From NCBI GenBank assembly GCA_009733575.1, contig ML769604.1, forward strand, positions 53,453 through 117,452: DNA of 64,000 bases, in the 5' to 3' direction. The stretch is from Gymnopus androsaceus JB14 (taxonomy: Eukaryota > Basidiomycota > Agaricomycetes > Agaricales > Omphalotaceae). A program made the position numbers and the translations under genes. Shown in pieces: positions 1 to 12,200 of this stretch. The notes below the pieces were generated by a model. That model ran no database searches, had not been told where the DNA came from, and saw nothing but the letters and a program-made list of their open reading frames with translations. Each line of letters begins with the position of its first letter. Position 1 is the first letter of the stretch.

Positions 1-137
1 GGCCGACCGCCTTCGCACAACTCCTGTTACAGGCCCTTGAAACAAATCGTATCGTTTACAGCATAGAGTAGGAAGTACAGTCGTATTAAGCATAATTCAT
101 AGCCTCAACAATAAGTTGGACAAAAATTAGTCTTGTT

Positions 138-2153
138 CTATAGGGTTGGGCCGCGAATGTATGACCGGTTCTTTGTCGAATAGTACGCTGACTTGCTCAA
201 TAGTATGTCCCCTGTCAGCGATGAGTTGTAAGAGGAGCTCGAGACCCAATCAGTGACGACAAACCTCGTTTCAATGAAAAACCACCATATAAGGGCCAGA
301 TATATGAACTGTATCGCGAGAAATACAGTATAGAATCTCCACTATCAAAGACATCAGAAAAGGCAAACAGTTATACTGTGTTGGGATGCATACATGTAAC
401 CTCTCCAATCCAATTGGGTTAACAAAGTTACTAATCGACAGACAAATAGTCGTAACCACATTCCCAACAGATAAAGCTTTGGAACGAATCGAGAACGGCC
501 TGCGTGCAGTCAGTTAGCAGTGCAAGAGCATTATTTATGACGTTCAAAGAACTCACAATATTTCCACATTATAAAGCTGAGCAAGCGGGACCCAGGCAAT
601 ATCGTATGAGCCGTAGCATAAAAAGAACATTACCACAAAGGCGATTCCGATTGCTGGGGAGGGGTCTGGAGTCGAAGTGAAACTAGCCTGAAAATAGATG
701 AGTAAATATTGGATAAAAGCGCATTCGCTCTCACCGCCAGACCAATGATCACGGTGTACGTGACTAGCATGCCTATAGTAGATATCAAGAATAGCGACCG
801 TCTTCCGATTCTGTCAACGCATAATCCTCCAACGACAGACATGAAGGTATTGAAAATAGCTAGTCCTCCGTTTATGATAGCTGTAGAAAATTGGGTGGTG
901 ACCAAGCGTAGATATGAGCAGCACCCACAAATTTTAATCGGATCTGTAATTCCAACAGATCGTAACACGGGTGGAAGGTAAGAAGCTATCGGACCAACTA
1001 AGAATGCGCTTTATTCAGTTCCAATCCATTGAACGGCACCGTAAACCCTAAAACTTACTGCCAGTAATGATGATTCCAGATGAGACAATGCACATAATTA
1101 ACAACCGATGCCGATTTCCGGGAGTAGCGATGAGACTCCTCCAACTCCCAACCGAGTTCTCCTTCTCTTGTCGAATGTGCATGGAAATCTCTTGGAATTC
1201 CCGTTGTACAAGCTCGTCATCGTGATCTCCATTAGCGTGATATTTCGCAAGAATTTTCATTGCTTGATTTTCATTCCCTCGGCTTATAAGATATCGAGGA
1301 GATTCGGGACAAATTAACCCGACAAATACGAGGATGACGGGTCCGACAGCCTGAAAGAGTGCAGGAAGACGCCAGGACCAGTCTGAATCCCATAAAATGC
1401 ACACAAAAGTGACCCAAGCAGCGATTAGGCTCCCAAAATTGTAGGTTATCATGAATAGGCCTGCGGATATTCTTTTGTGATGGTATGAGCGCAGGGGGGA
1501 AAGAAATGGTGGAAAGAGATACAGACCCTCTGAGACGAGGATGTACAAGCTCATTAATCAGACAGGAGCAAGCAATCAAAGGAAAGTCGCAAAATAGACC
1601 AATGACCACCCTGCCAGAGATAAACATTGCTTCGTTCTGGGAAAAACATGTTATGAGGGCCCCTGCAATCTAGTAGGTATACTTTTCAGTCCCCCTATGT
1701 AGCCAGTAAACCATAAAAACTCACGATGCCGATGCTCCCCAATACAATCGATGTTCGCCTACCATACGTGTCACAGATCCAGGGTATGAGAACAGTGGTA
1801 CTAGAATTGAGGAAAAGCGTGCATGTTTGAGAATCTACAAGTTCATGAAATAGGCAAAAACTTACGGAATCTGAGCGAAATACAAACTGGCAGTGATTAA
1901 TCCCAGTCGAGTTCCAGACGGGTTGTTGAATGTCTTGTTCCAATGTGGCATGGCTTGAAATCCATTCATTAAGCTGCCATCGTACCCGATTACAAAGCTA
2001 CTTGCATATCAGTGCATGCAGTCTTGCGCAAATGACCCCGACGTACCATCCAAAGTAAAGCAGAACAACCCAAACTGTGCTCTTTCGAAGACCGGGATCC
2101 ATCCACCAATTGGGATGTGTATTGTTCCTCCAATGAGTGGCTTTGTCCTCCAT
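138..2153 (-). CDS. MFS sugar transporter, lactose-permease/hexose-porter type (multi-exon)
   Basis: Probable plasma-membrane sugar:H+ symporter of the major facilitator superfamily, sugar porter branch. The start is ATG at 2153 (MEDKATHWRNNTHPNWWMDP...). Exon 1 is 2047-2153, exon 2 1866-1997 (GYDGSLMNGFQAMPHW), exon 3 1725-1800 (DTYGRRTSIVLGS, the first R-x-G-R-R-type loop), exon 4 starts at 1669 (MFISGRVVIGL; LINELVHPRLRG). The next exons carry NFGSLIAAW and PESPRYLISRG, the classic sugar-porter motif, then DRIGRRSLFLISTIGM, then FLCYGSYDIAWVPLAQLYNVEIL-type residues, SNFVNPIGLE and a hydrophobic last helix ending WWFFIETR; the stop is at 138-140. An in-frame TAA at 1011-1013 lies inside a plausible 60 bp intron (donor A/GTAAGT near 1056), so it does not break the gene. 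All domains of a roughly 500-residue porter are accounted for. Substrate is not shown by sequence; lactose, cellobiose or hexose are possible. Confidence 0.85.
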
Positions 2154-2787
2154 ATCGGAAACTGGTCGTGATGATGTATGAGAGGCAAGGAGTCAGTGGT
2201 GCGGCTGAACTCTTCAAGCTCTCGTAATTAAACTAGTTGTTCGGTATCCGGTATCTTCCAGCATTAGTAGTCACGCAAGCTTGGCAAAGAGCTTATCTAG
2301 GACCGCCCGGTTTATAAAAGTTAGTGGCTCTTACTAGAAATCACAGTGAGAAGGGTTGGAGTTTTGCAGATGCTTGAAGATATCCATCTTTGGAGCTTGG
2401 CTGGCCGCCTGGTAGACTCGAACCACTGTTCGCTGGCGCCTTTGATCGTCAAATCAAGGCTTCAATGCAGAAACTACTTGCTTGAGTGTAGCCGCCCGGA
2501 ACATCGATCTCAGTTCCCGGAATTGTCATTGGGAACCAGCCTTGATAAGGAATCCAGCGACGAGAAGAAGGAAAGAGAGAAAGCTGTCTGAGAAGGTGAG
2601 TCATTGGCACGCTCAAATATATGCACGTGTATCAACTTGAAGATCAAAAGATCGATGCACATCTTATGCCTTACTAAACTTGCATTGTACACATCGTACA
2701 CCTAGTCATTGATAATGCTAATATTTGACTCGAGTGCTTGGATAATGAGTGTTACAAAAACATACTAATTTGAAAGTATAAGATTTT
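2154..2787. other. Intergenic: 5' region of the sugar transporter / 3' region of the MCT gene
   Basis: No supportable gene. It separates two minus-strand transporter genes. Short open frames here have no recognisable motif and no intron signals that would join them. Confidence 0.6.
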
Positions 2788-4509
2788 CTACGCCTTCCAT
2801 CGCCACGTCCCCTTGTCTCTGGCATCTAGCCATCTGACATACCCTACACACACTGTAGCAGCAAGTAAAAGCATTCCGTCGTAGATGACCACATCGTTAT
2901 ACCTCTTTTTAACGAAGCCTAGCTCTGTACTGTCTGTCGAGGTGACGACTCTGCTGTGAGAGCCAAGTATCACTCCAGCGATCGGCGCACCAAAGATGGA
3001 GCCTAAACCACGAATAAAGTACAGCACCGCATTGACACCGGTGTAATTCTCAACACCATATATCTCGGCGATAGTGGTCGGGAGAAGAGCATTGTATCCT
3101 CCAGCGTAGACGCCGTACATGACCACAAATGCGATAAAGCGTGCTTCTGGAGCATTGTACCACAGTGCAAGCACTGAGATTGCAGATAATAACGTCTATA
3201 ATAATCAGTGAAGGATGAGCTAGAAGAAAAAGTGATGTACAAGGATAGAATGGACATACCCCACCGATTAATGTGTTCTGTCTCCCAATGTAGTCAGCCA
3301 GAATTCCCATTGCTATCCGTGACAAGCTATTCACGCCGCTGTTTATACTCACGAACAAACTTCCGTCAGAACGAGATAAAGAAAGTACCGATACTGTGTA
3401 AGAACTCATATAATACAGCGGAACCACATTCCCCGCTGCTTGCAGGAATGCTCCGACGGACTAATCAAGCAGTGAAAGTTCGGTAATACGGTGATAGTGA
3501 AAGCTCAGTGCTCACCTGGTACCAAAATGTCCCTCTCTTCAGCAGCGCGCTGCTGATAGAGGTACGAGCCCTGTCACTTCCTCTCTGATTTCGAGATCCG
3601 AATCCATATCCCGGTCGATGCTTGACCACCAGAGAGACCGGAATCGCAACAGCCAAGTTCCACACCCCAAGAATCCTCAAAGCCCATTGAATACCGTAAT
3701 GGTCCAATAAAAACTGTAGGACCAATGCCATAACTAGTCCTCCAATGCCACTTCCAGCGAGAATGAAACCCATAGCAAAGCCTCGATGCCGGTCAAAATA
3801 CATCGGAGCAAGGCTCATGAGAGGGAAGTAGTACATCGAAGACCCCAACCCGTAAAGAATAGCTTGGGTTAGATATAGATGCCATATCTAGAGAGAATCA
3901 ACACACACTTTTACTTGAACTATGGCTTGCAATTGATACTCACGCGCGTCGCGAAGCTAGCCAGTACGAGTCCGAGACTCATGACCAGTGCACCAAAAAA
4001 GGTTACAAGTTTAATGTTCTCCACTCTTGCAATGAGAGGGTTCATGAAGATACTTCCGCTCCATGTTAGTCCTGTTCCGATAGAGCCCACAAGGGACACA
4101 AGTGCATCTTTTCCTTGAGCGTCTTTGATATTACTGCTGGGTGATGTATAAAACTCCTGCAGAAATGTAGTAAGTACGATGTTCAGGAAGATGGGAGATA
4201 TCAAAATGAGCGCTGCTACTAGCAGTAACTCAGCTAAAACTATCACCGCCGTCTCACCTGAAAAATTCCGAAGACTTGATTGATTCCTATTATATGGAAT
4301 ATCATCATGGACCCGGCTAGCAGCAGCATAACCTGGTAAGTGCGCGTAGGTCGAGCGAGGGTCTCCCGTAGGTCGACTTGAGTCGAATCAAGCTCGGAAT
4401 CGTCACCCCGAGTTGGACTTGCGTGTGCGTCGTTTGTAGAGATACGATGCATAGAAATTGCGTTAGTATCCAGCGGCGTACGAAGGTCCTCGAGCTGGTT
4501 TCGAGTCAT
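2788..4509 (-). CDS. MFS monocarboxylate-permease-like transporter (MCH/MCT type)
   Basis: Twelve-helix MFS permease related to fungal monocarboxylate-permease homologues. Start ATG 4509 gives a hydrophilic 50-residue N-terminus (MTRNQLEDLRTPLD...), followed by helix 1 ending GINQVFGIFQ at the donor 4257. Exon 2 starts at 4156 (EFYTSPSSN, then SLVGSIGTGLTWSGSIFMNP) and ends near 3944. Later exons contain YGLGSSMYYFPLMSLAPMYF, DRHRGFAMGFILAGSGIGG (the MCT-type D-R-x-R-G-x-A-x-G motif), a cytoplasmic loop, ADYIGRQNTLIGG, and a final exon with YNALLPTTIAEIYGVENY and RGLGSIFGAPIAG, ending with stop at 2788. It lies in tandem with the sugar transporter on the same strand, 634 bp apart. Fungal members of this family often do not transport monocarboxylates, so the substrate (organic acid, vitamin, other) is open. 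Confidence 0.85.
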
Positions 4510-5106
4510 AATGGGTGGTTCGGGAACAAGACGGGGGAATCCGGAATTTACTTACTGGAATAAGATGAGCGCCGATAATATCAAGTGATAACCATATGCA
4601 ACTAAGTAATCATAATTGAGAAATTCATAGAATAAAATGTAGCACTAAAATAATGAGAATGAGTCAGCAATAAGTGTATGGGATGTACCTGGGGCCGCAC
4701 AAATAACTTCCCTAAAGTTACACAACCAACCAGTCATACAAAGCATTCATTCCTCTGCTAAATTCGTCCTCTGCATACCTCCAGCCCTCTCATGCATTAA
4801 CCAAGGCAAGAAAAAAGGTTATCTGAAGAAAGAACGTGAGCGCCAATTAAGGCGTTCAAGCGCCCGTATCTATGACATCAGCTCCTCGTCACTTCTTCTT
4901 CTTACGCTTCGACTTCCTGTTCCGCCCCGCTCGATATTGATGTCATCTCATCTCTCCGCTCTATTCTATGAATAGCCAATAATGACGCAAAGGAGCTGTG
5001 AGAAGACGTATAAAGACCAAATCTGAAGCAGGTTTCTCTTCAAAACTCAACTTGAACTTAACGCATCTTGTGTAACCCAAACACACCTTTTTCTTAACGT
5101 TTAACA
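4510..5106. other. Divergent intergenic/promoter region
   Basis: Lies between the minus-strand MCT-like gene and the plus-strand gene at 5107, so it must hold both promoters. A TATA-like element is annotated separately. No coding signal seen. Confidence 0.55.
5009..5015 (+). promoter_or_regulatory. TATA-box-like element
   Basis: TATAAAG about 90 bp upstream of the ATG at 5107, in a position reasonable for a fungal core promoter with a 5' leader of 50-60 bases. Confidence 0.4.
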
Positions 5107-5941
5107 ATGTCTTCTACTACCAGTGTACCCAAGGCTACACCCACTACCACTGCTCCGAACCCTACTCCTTCCCAATCCGTATCCAGCTCTGTCTCGCAGC
5201 CGCAGTCCCAAACCAGTATTAAATCTACGCAAGGATCACACACTGACGTCTCCCAACCTGAATCCGGCAACGGAGCTAGACAACGTAGACGAAAACGGCT
5301 ACCCAGAACAGCGTCACTCTGGCGCAGTCGGTTACGGTCCAAACTACAACCAAGGTGTGGGATTCTCAGAGAAACTTGGAGGGTTGAAGGAGCAGGTCAA
5401 GGGTACCCTCACGAAGAACCATGATTTGGTTGAGCATGGTAAGGAGAGAAGGACAGGGAGAGTTGAAGAAGAAGGAGGAAGAACAAGACGTAAGTTGATT
5501 GTTTTGTTTTAATATTTCCAGGGTTTGTTCCATTTACTAACGATCTGTTAGTTAAACAAAAACGACCCGTTCAAGACGGCAGATGAAGGCGACAAGAAAG
5601 AGGAATCAACGGATGATTCCGCCGACGCCGATAAACCTACCCCGACCAAATCTTCCTCTGCTTCCAGCCCTTCGCCAAACACCACTTCCAACCCCAACAC
5701 GTCCACGCCCAATGCCTCCGCCGCATTCGGCACTTCCAACACTTCCGCTCCTCCTCAGCCTCAGTCTCAGACGTCAACAAAACGCGATGCACAGGGACAG
5801 GAGCTCTCTTCCGGTGCTCCCGCTAGTGCGACGGAGAGTGGAAGTGGCATGAAGAAGCCTAGTAATGTCAAGCAGATTGATGAGAGTCAATCGAGGACTG
5901 AGCCGGGAGATATCGCGAGGGAGGCTGTTGGTGATGTCTAG
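5107..5941 (+). CDS. Conserved hydrophilic fungal protein of unknown function, apparently frameshifted
   Basis: Pro/Thr/Ser/Gln-rich N-terminus (MSSTTSVPKATP...) followed by a conserved-looking core with GYPEQRHSGAVGYGPNY, then SEKLGGLKEQVKGTL and KNHDLVEHGKERRTG. I recall similar basidiomycete proteins ending the core with ...RTGELK(K/R)KQ..., but cannot name a function. The N-terminus and the core are in different frames, with the switch near 5275-5290. A second one-base shift is needed near 5458-5470 to reach a Lys/Glu-rich stretch before the donor GTAAGT at about 5489. After an intron ending TTAG near 5552, exon 2 (LNKNDPFKTADEGDKKEES...) is open to the stop at 5939-5941 and ends with RTEPGDIAREAVGDV. 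Two single-base shifts suggest either sequence errors or early pseudogenisation. Predicted to be largely disordered and soluble. Confidence 0.6.
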
Positions 5942-6233
5942 ATGGTAATTGACTCGCATTTAGAAGGAAAGTAACGAATTGAACGGATAATGCTACGATG
6001 TGATGTGTACTCTACGATATCCCTACATTATCATTACATGTACATATATAATCAATGATTCACTGTACAATTTCATCTCTTAGAATCTAATTCTTTGAGC
6101 ATTACCAGATATAAATTGTGTTCAATCTCGCGTCAGACTTGGACCAAGTCCACTGTCTCTTGCTTGGACAAGCTCTCTACTTGGGCCCTTTGGCAATTTG
6201 TGCTTTGCATTACTTCAATATCATTCTGGTTCC

Positions 6234-6509
6234 CTAGGACTTTCTCGTAAACATTTCAGTAACCTCTGAAGACAACGACGATCCTAGATTAATGGCAAGC
6301 AATGTGTAACCGGTTCACATACCCTCCTCAGTTGGTTCGCTTCCTAAATGCGCAACATCTTGAAATTGTACTGGTTTACCTTTCCTCTCCTCCGCAGCAT
6401 ATTGAACTTGTACACCTTTATTTTTCTCCTCCTCCGCAGCATGTTGAACTTCCACTCCTTCACCTTTCTCCTCCTCCGCACTCTTTTTCTCCGCAATCTC
6501 CTCCGCCAT
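6234..6509 (-). CDS. Small two-exon ORF with imperfect 16-residue tandem repeats
   Basis: Start ATG 6509. The first exon encodes MAEEIAEKKSAEEEKGEGVE followed by repeats of the form G-V-x-V-Q-(H/Y)-A-A-E-E-E-K-x-K-G, produced by about 48 bp DNA repeats between roughly 6370 and 6490. It ends at GAG GAG G/GTATGT, a good donor at about 6317. A matching acceptor (CTAG near 6285) leads to a short second exon (GSSLSSEVTEMFTRKS) with stop at 6234-6236, giving about 76 residues. Acidic, highly charged, no signal peptide or membrane segment. The splice signals support a real gene, but the repeat could equally be a non-coding tandem repeat that happens to be open. Confidence 0.35.
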
Positions 6510-7083
6510 GACGCATACCTGGCCATGGAACCCTTCCTTTGATTTATCTTTACTAACTAGAGCCTACTAGAGCATAGCATCGGTTTTCGTTAGACTTTTA
6601 CGGTCCTTCCTATTGTGACTTGTCTTTGTACCCCGGCTTTGATGTGCCAAGTAATAAGACTTGTAAAACGAAAACGAAAGTCGTCGAGGAATTTTTTGCC
6701 GATTGCTTTGACATCCGACGCAGGCATCTTAGATGTACTGCTTCAAAGTCAACAATGTTGAATTTTGGCGTTCTACAGTGTTATGAGGAAAGTGTGTTAT
6801 AATTAGTTGACGAGTCAGACCACTTTGAAGCGCCCGGGCTCTATAAAGATACAACGAGACTGCACACAAGGTCTACATGACAGCACGCCGGTTCGGAAAT
6901 AATTAAGGGGATGCGTGAAATGGACAGGGAAGGATGAAAAGCGCGGGAGGTGACTTGAAACTCAGTTGGGAGCTTGATTCGACCACTGGCAGCACGACCC
7001 GCCTTGTAGTACCAAGTCAGAGTTTTTTGCACTACTGTCTTTTTATAAGAGGATGAACGTCATTAGAAGAGGTGACCGAACAC
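6510..7083. other. Intergenic, no gene seen
   Basis: AT-rich sequence between the minus-strand small ORF and the DUF6697 gene. The only structure I see is the tandem repeat that follows it. Confidence 0.5.
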
Positions 7084-7140
7084 GTTCAAGTTCGCCGCGT
7101 GTTTCAAGTTCGCCGCGTGTTTCAAGTTCGCCGCGTGTTA
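7084..7140. repeat. 18-bp tandem repeat, three copies
   Basis: Unit GTTTCAAGTTCGCCGCGT is present three times head to tail (first copy lacks one T), about 170 bp upstream of the ATG of the gene at 7313. GC-rich core CGCCGCGTG in each unit. Could be a cluster of transcription-factor sites or a simple replication slippage product. Confidence 0.85.
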
Positions 7141-7312
7141 TGATTAGCGCTCACACTTAGTTTGTGCCACCCAGCTGCTGTATTTCGACGAAGTTTTACT
7201 CGCTCGAGCTCTTTCAATTTATCCGCGTCGTCAAAATTAGCTTCCTGAATCTCCAACACGGACTCAAACTAGCTTCCTGTAATTAGGATAAAAAGAGAAA
7301 CGTTGCAGCACG

Positions 7313-8766
7313 ATGTATTTGAAAAATACGTCGAGCCACGAAGCCAAAATTGACTTGGAGGTAAAGGTCAAAGAAGAGAGTCCTCCTGCCGATGTTCAAC
7401 AATATCCAGAGCAGAAGAAACGGTAGGCTTTCGATGAATCCTCCCAATCCTTGACCTTACTCACTAATTTCAAGGCCGATGAAGATTGAAGTCACAGATG
7501 AACAGCCAATGAAAAGATACAAGATGGAGTTTGTAGGAGTGGTTTTACCTGCACCATCCCTTGTATCTTCTTCGCGTGCTAGTAACCTTACGCTCCATCC
7601 GACGCGTTCCTCACACACAATTTCTCCTGAACCTGGAGATACCGAATCCGAGTCAGAGGATGTTGATTCAAGGCCTGAAAAATCCTCTCGCCGCACGAAC
7701 AATACTGCTCAAAACTTTACCACCGTCAAAGTTGAGGAAGATCACGTTCGTTTTTCTACATTCGCACATTTCTCAAGTGTATTGATTCATCTGTTTCTTT
7801 GCAGGCGTTCGAAATCAAAGCCAAAGTCAAAAAAGATCCGATAGAGGTCGATCCCATCACTATCCAAGGTCGGCTAAACGACCTCCAATGTTCTCGATAC
7901 AACGTCACTCTTGAACCGGCTCTTCAGTGGAAGCCTGTGTCTCGAAAGTTTATAAGTAACACTTATGGAGGATCCGACGTTGCCTCCTATCCTACAATTA
8001 GTGAGGAGAATGTTGCGAGACACGGGAGACGGCACTGGTTGTTTTGGAATTCAGAGAACCATCCGAGTGCACCGAAACGTCCCGGGGAGTCTGGAGTGCG
8101 GTATAGTTTGCGTCCATGGGATACTGTGCGGGATGTGGACACTGTCAAGCATGGGTTTGCAAGGATGAGTTCAGGCAAGTGGTTATATATGGGGGACTAC
8201 AAGTGGTGCATTGCACCAGCACTGACGCAAACGGAGTGGTTACTCCAACCGGACAAGGTTTGTTTTAGTTAATTATATGATTTTCTCCATTATGCTGACT
8301 CCGACTTGTAGTTCCATCGTACCTGGTCGCGTCTCATTCAAGAAGAGAGTTGGGGAAGGACGGTCCGGGCCAACATCCACCTGCGTAAACAACTTGAACG
8401 TGAGCCCACAAGAAGAGGTCGATGATGCCCTCATGGTTGATGATGAGTACAAGTACATAATACAGGAGGAAGTAAAAGAGGCCTTTGATCAAGGCGAACA
8501 GGTTTGTTTGTTACGTTCTTGATATTGACTATGAACTAACTCTGCTTCATCAGAATCTTGGGATTCTAGTTCTCAAGTGTGTGGGCTACGAGAATGAATT
8601 TCAGAAGGAACTGGTGGATAAATTCTCTGTTTGGGATCCTCCGCCTCAAAAGAAATCAAGGTCAGGCAAACGGAGGTCGAAGGGAAAGGGAAGAAAATTG
8701 GGGGAGCAGTTGAACAAGGCTGAATATATGCCCAAGGGTACAAAAAGTCGTCCTAGGCACGGATAG
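7313..8766 (+). CDS. DUF6697-domain protein, one apparent frameshift
   Basis: Five exons. The N-terminus (MYLKNTSSHEAKIDLEVKVK) is Lys/Glu-rich. A Ser-rich acidic linker follows (SPEPGDTESESEDVDSRP). From about 7860 a conserved domain reads FISNTYGGSDVASYP, HGRRHWLFWN, SAPKRPGESG, SSGKWLYMGDYKWC, LTQTEWLLQPDK; then after an intron WSRLIQEESWGRTVRANIHL and, two exons on, LVLKCVGYENEFQKEL. This order matches what I recall of the Agaricomycete DUF6697 family, whose function is unknown. The block LEREPT and the block EEVDDAL are contiguous in the family but sit in different frames here, with an extra base at about 8411. The C-terminus is basic (PPPQKKSRSGKRRSKGKGRK), possibly nuclear. Introns: after 7421, after 7745, after 8258, after 8501. 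Confidence 0.65.
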
Positions 8767-9270
8767 ACTAGAAACCGAGTCGAAGATCTAGAGCCCTCCA
8801 CGATCGCTATTACGGTCACATGACCGTCTTCTGCTTTCCGCGCTATAGCTACTTGTACTTCGAATTTCTATGTAGATATGTTCTTCGCAACGCGTCTTCT
8901 TCGAAGTTTGAATTTCGGTGTCAAGATTTCAATAAGCGCTAGCTGATAAGCGGAGAGCCTCATGTCAAAATTACGGAATCGCGCGCTAACTTGTTGACGT
9001 GCGAAACGCTTTGCGCTCTTGGCCTTCCTCCACGTCCTTGCGATACAACCATTTCTATACGACCTATAACGACCACTACGGATACCAGGACTATTACTCT
9101 TCACCCAAGCTGGCTAGAAGAATTGAACTAAGACCTTCCCTTTTCGACCTTATAAACTCCGCCACACTTTAGCATACTACGTTCCGACTTCCGAGGACAC
9201 TTGGTACGCTTCAAAAATATCTCTTCAATGGCTCTGACCTTTCAGCTTGATTCTAGCCTCACCTTATAGC
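8767..9270. other. Intergenic, no gene seen
   Basis: Between two plus-strand genes. A 78-residue minus-strand open frame (8868-9104) is very basic but has no motif or supporting signal. Confidence 0.5.
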
Positions 9271-12200
9271 AGAATGCCCAAATTTGAGGACGAGCCTGAT
9301 GCAGCTGCCGGACGTTCATCGACGTCAAATCGGAGGGAAACTATTCTGAGCCTGGTAGAAATGCTCTTAAAGCAGGGAGATGATCACGACATGCTAGGTG
9401 AGCTCAAAGCTTGTACAGTTTTCTCCGATTTCCTGATCGATGCAGGCCTCAATCAGCAGCCGACATTTGAGGACGATAGAGACGTCCGTGAGTGGTTGTG
9501 ATTTTTGCGTGTGCTTTGTTCATTAGAGCTCTACTTCAGCTACCGTCGACGAGCATCACCAAACTGCTGGCGCCGAAGCATTCAACAGGTTTCAAAAGTG
9601 CGTGTATCTATCTTGTTAGATGCATGCCTATACAAACTATATTGTAGGAGAATTAACAATCTCGACAAAGAGGTATTTGGGGACCCTCATCCTTGCGTTC
9701 TTGTTGAATTTACCTTGGTCCTTAGCTCCGGAACTTTTCAAACGCGGCTCGACAATTAGGAAGTTCCGCTGCTATCCTCTCTTCCGCCTTCCACCTTCGG
9801 TACATAGCCTATCACTTCAAACTATTGTCGTCTAATCATTGACCTTGCAGGACGAGGATTGCGCATATTGGTTATTTGTATCACACAAACGCTGCGGACT
9901 TGTATCCTCGCAAAATCAAGCCTCCGGCTTCTACACACGCACTACCGGATGTCGATGATATGGGCAGAATCCCTAGGTATCGTCCAAAACCTAGGAGGAA
10001 ATATCGCCTGTCCGGAAAACATCGAGCTCTTCCACATGTTGCGCGCCCTACGGTTGACACGACTGTAGACCTAGAGGATTTCCCTAACCAGTTCGAACAG
10101 CTCGCAGAGGAGGTCACGACATTTGTCAACTGCTTGAACGAGTTTCCCGAGTTCACAGACGAGGCAGTTAATGCGTCTATCTCAAGCTTTGAGGGTGATT
10201 TGAAGTACTGGGCAAGCTGTTTGCACAACTATTCAGGTGTGTCATTAGTACGGGACTCGTCCAGGCCACCATCCTAATATGTAAAACAGGACAATTCCGG
10301 TATCCTGCTGTTCAACGATACATTCAAGACCTTGCAGTTGAAATGGGGGAGCACATCGACAGTATCACGTCTACCTTAGCCATGTTCATTGAAGTCGGCG
10401 TGCCAACAATTCGCTTTGCACAGGTAGCGATTTTTCGCGTACATACTTGGTCATTACTTACCATGATCCAGAAGCACGGTGCCACAAATTTGCTCAATCT
10501 TTCAACTGTAGCGACATTCTTTTCTGCTGTTACGGCCACGACAATCCAGTTCTCTTATCAACTGAATAGTCCATCCGGCACAGCGGTGAATGTGTTTTGG
10601 TTTCTGAGTTTGGTTTTCAGTATTGCCGCTGCTGTGAACAGTTTACTGGGATTGACTTGGAAGCAGGCCATGTAGTAAGTTGTCGGATTCTTATTTAGAG
10701 AGCACTTTTAACAATTTTGAAATCCTTTCAGTCGTTCTCCAGGGCACCGAGTGCCTTGGTGGGTTCTCATCTGGATCAAGCGCTCCCCCTTAATATTTTT
10801 GGTGTTATCCGTCGCGAGTTTTTCAATTGGTCTATGTCTGTTCACGTACGCCTCTGACCAAGTAAGCTTGTATCTTCTTGTTCAATGTGTCCCGCTCATG
10901 TCTTTCTTCCTACAGCACAGAATCGTCGCAACTATAACGACTGTATTCACAGGTTTTACGTCGTTCGGTTTAGCAGCTGTGTCAGCCTGGTTCGCTTCTG
11001 AACGATGGGCGTTTACTCACCACCGCGGCACAAAATGGCTTGGAGATGTCCTTGTCGAAGTCAACGAAAGCTTTCTCCGACTTCCTGGCATCTCTTTCGT
11101 GAGACGAGGACTACGTCAATCTTCTAAGTGGGCATCAAGAGTTACTTCCGGTGCACGCACGAAGCTTCGGAGGGTCAAGTCTATTACCAAAAGTATTATA
11201 TCGAGCGATGGAGAGAAAGCTAGTGACATTGAGAACGGACTTCCTATGACTATGGGCCCAGAAGATGCGACTATGGCACCTTCTGCAATGGGCCGTCGTC
11301 GACCTTCGGAAACGGGACCTGCATCTCCACTTGATTCGCCAGCCATATCAACTACCATAGGTTCCCTCACCCCAATGGGACCAGGTAGTCCTCCTAATAC
11401 CCCTTCAAGCCCAACCAGTCCATCCGTCGGAAAACAGTTATGGAAAAACGCACTTCGCACGGTCAAGATGAGCTCGATTTTGTCGCATCCCACCCGTTCG
11501 CCGCATCGCCAAAGAACTACATCGTCTACCTTGTTGTCATCGGATCGTAAGCGTATGATATCCGAGCCACCAGTAAAGGCCATCGTTCGATCTCGTGTAG
11601 CTGCATTGGTGCCCAAGCTCAAATGTCTGGAACCAACGCAAGATATGGCGTGCCATCAAGCACTGGTTAGGCATCTGCAATTCTCCCCTGACGGGAAATT
11701 TTTGGCTACTTCAAGGTACGCTTTTCGCTCTTTCTGTTTTCAAATTAAGACTATTGAGTTGTGTAGTTGGGATAGGACATCGGTCATACTACGTGTCGAA
11801 GTAGGCATGATGATAATTATCAGTTTCTGCTGTACTCACCAGGAACCCGCCTAGAATTCTGTTGTTGCACATCACCGTACACTGGCTCACGCAAAGGGAT
11901 TCGTCGGACAAGTTGCTTGGTGAATAATAAATTACTCTCTGGCGGGTATCTTAGGCTTACAATCTATTCAGGTCTCCCACCGGGCATCTTTTGCTCACCA
12001 AACTCAATCGTGGTGTCAAAGTGTGGACCCAAGTGAGTCACCGACCTCTATTTCCGTGGTTGATGAATGGTTTCAACTGAATTTTTTATTTGCCGTTCAG
12101 GACGGTGTATGTCAAAGGACTATTGACCGACCTGCGTATGTGGAGTCGATTACATGGTTCCCCGGTGGTGAAGGTGATTGCTTTAGTCACTGGCCGCTTT

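Noticed and set aside
1011..1013. In-frame stop (TAA, minus strand) in the sugar transporter
   Set aside because: It lies in a plausible 60 bp intron with a strong GTAAGT donor and TTAG acceptor; the rest of the gene joins in frame to a normal C-terminus.
8868..9104. 78-residue basic minus-strand ORF
   Set aside because: No motif, no splice context, no sign of conservation; likely chance.
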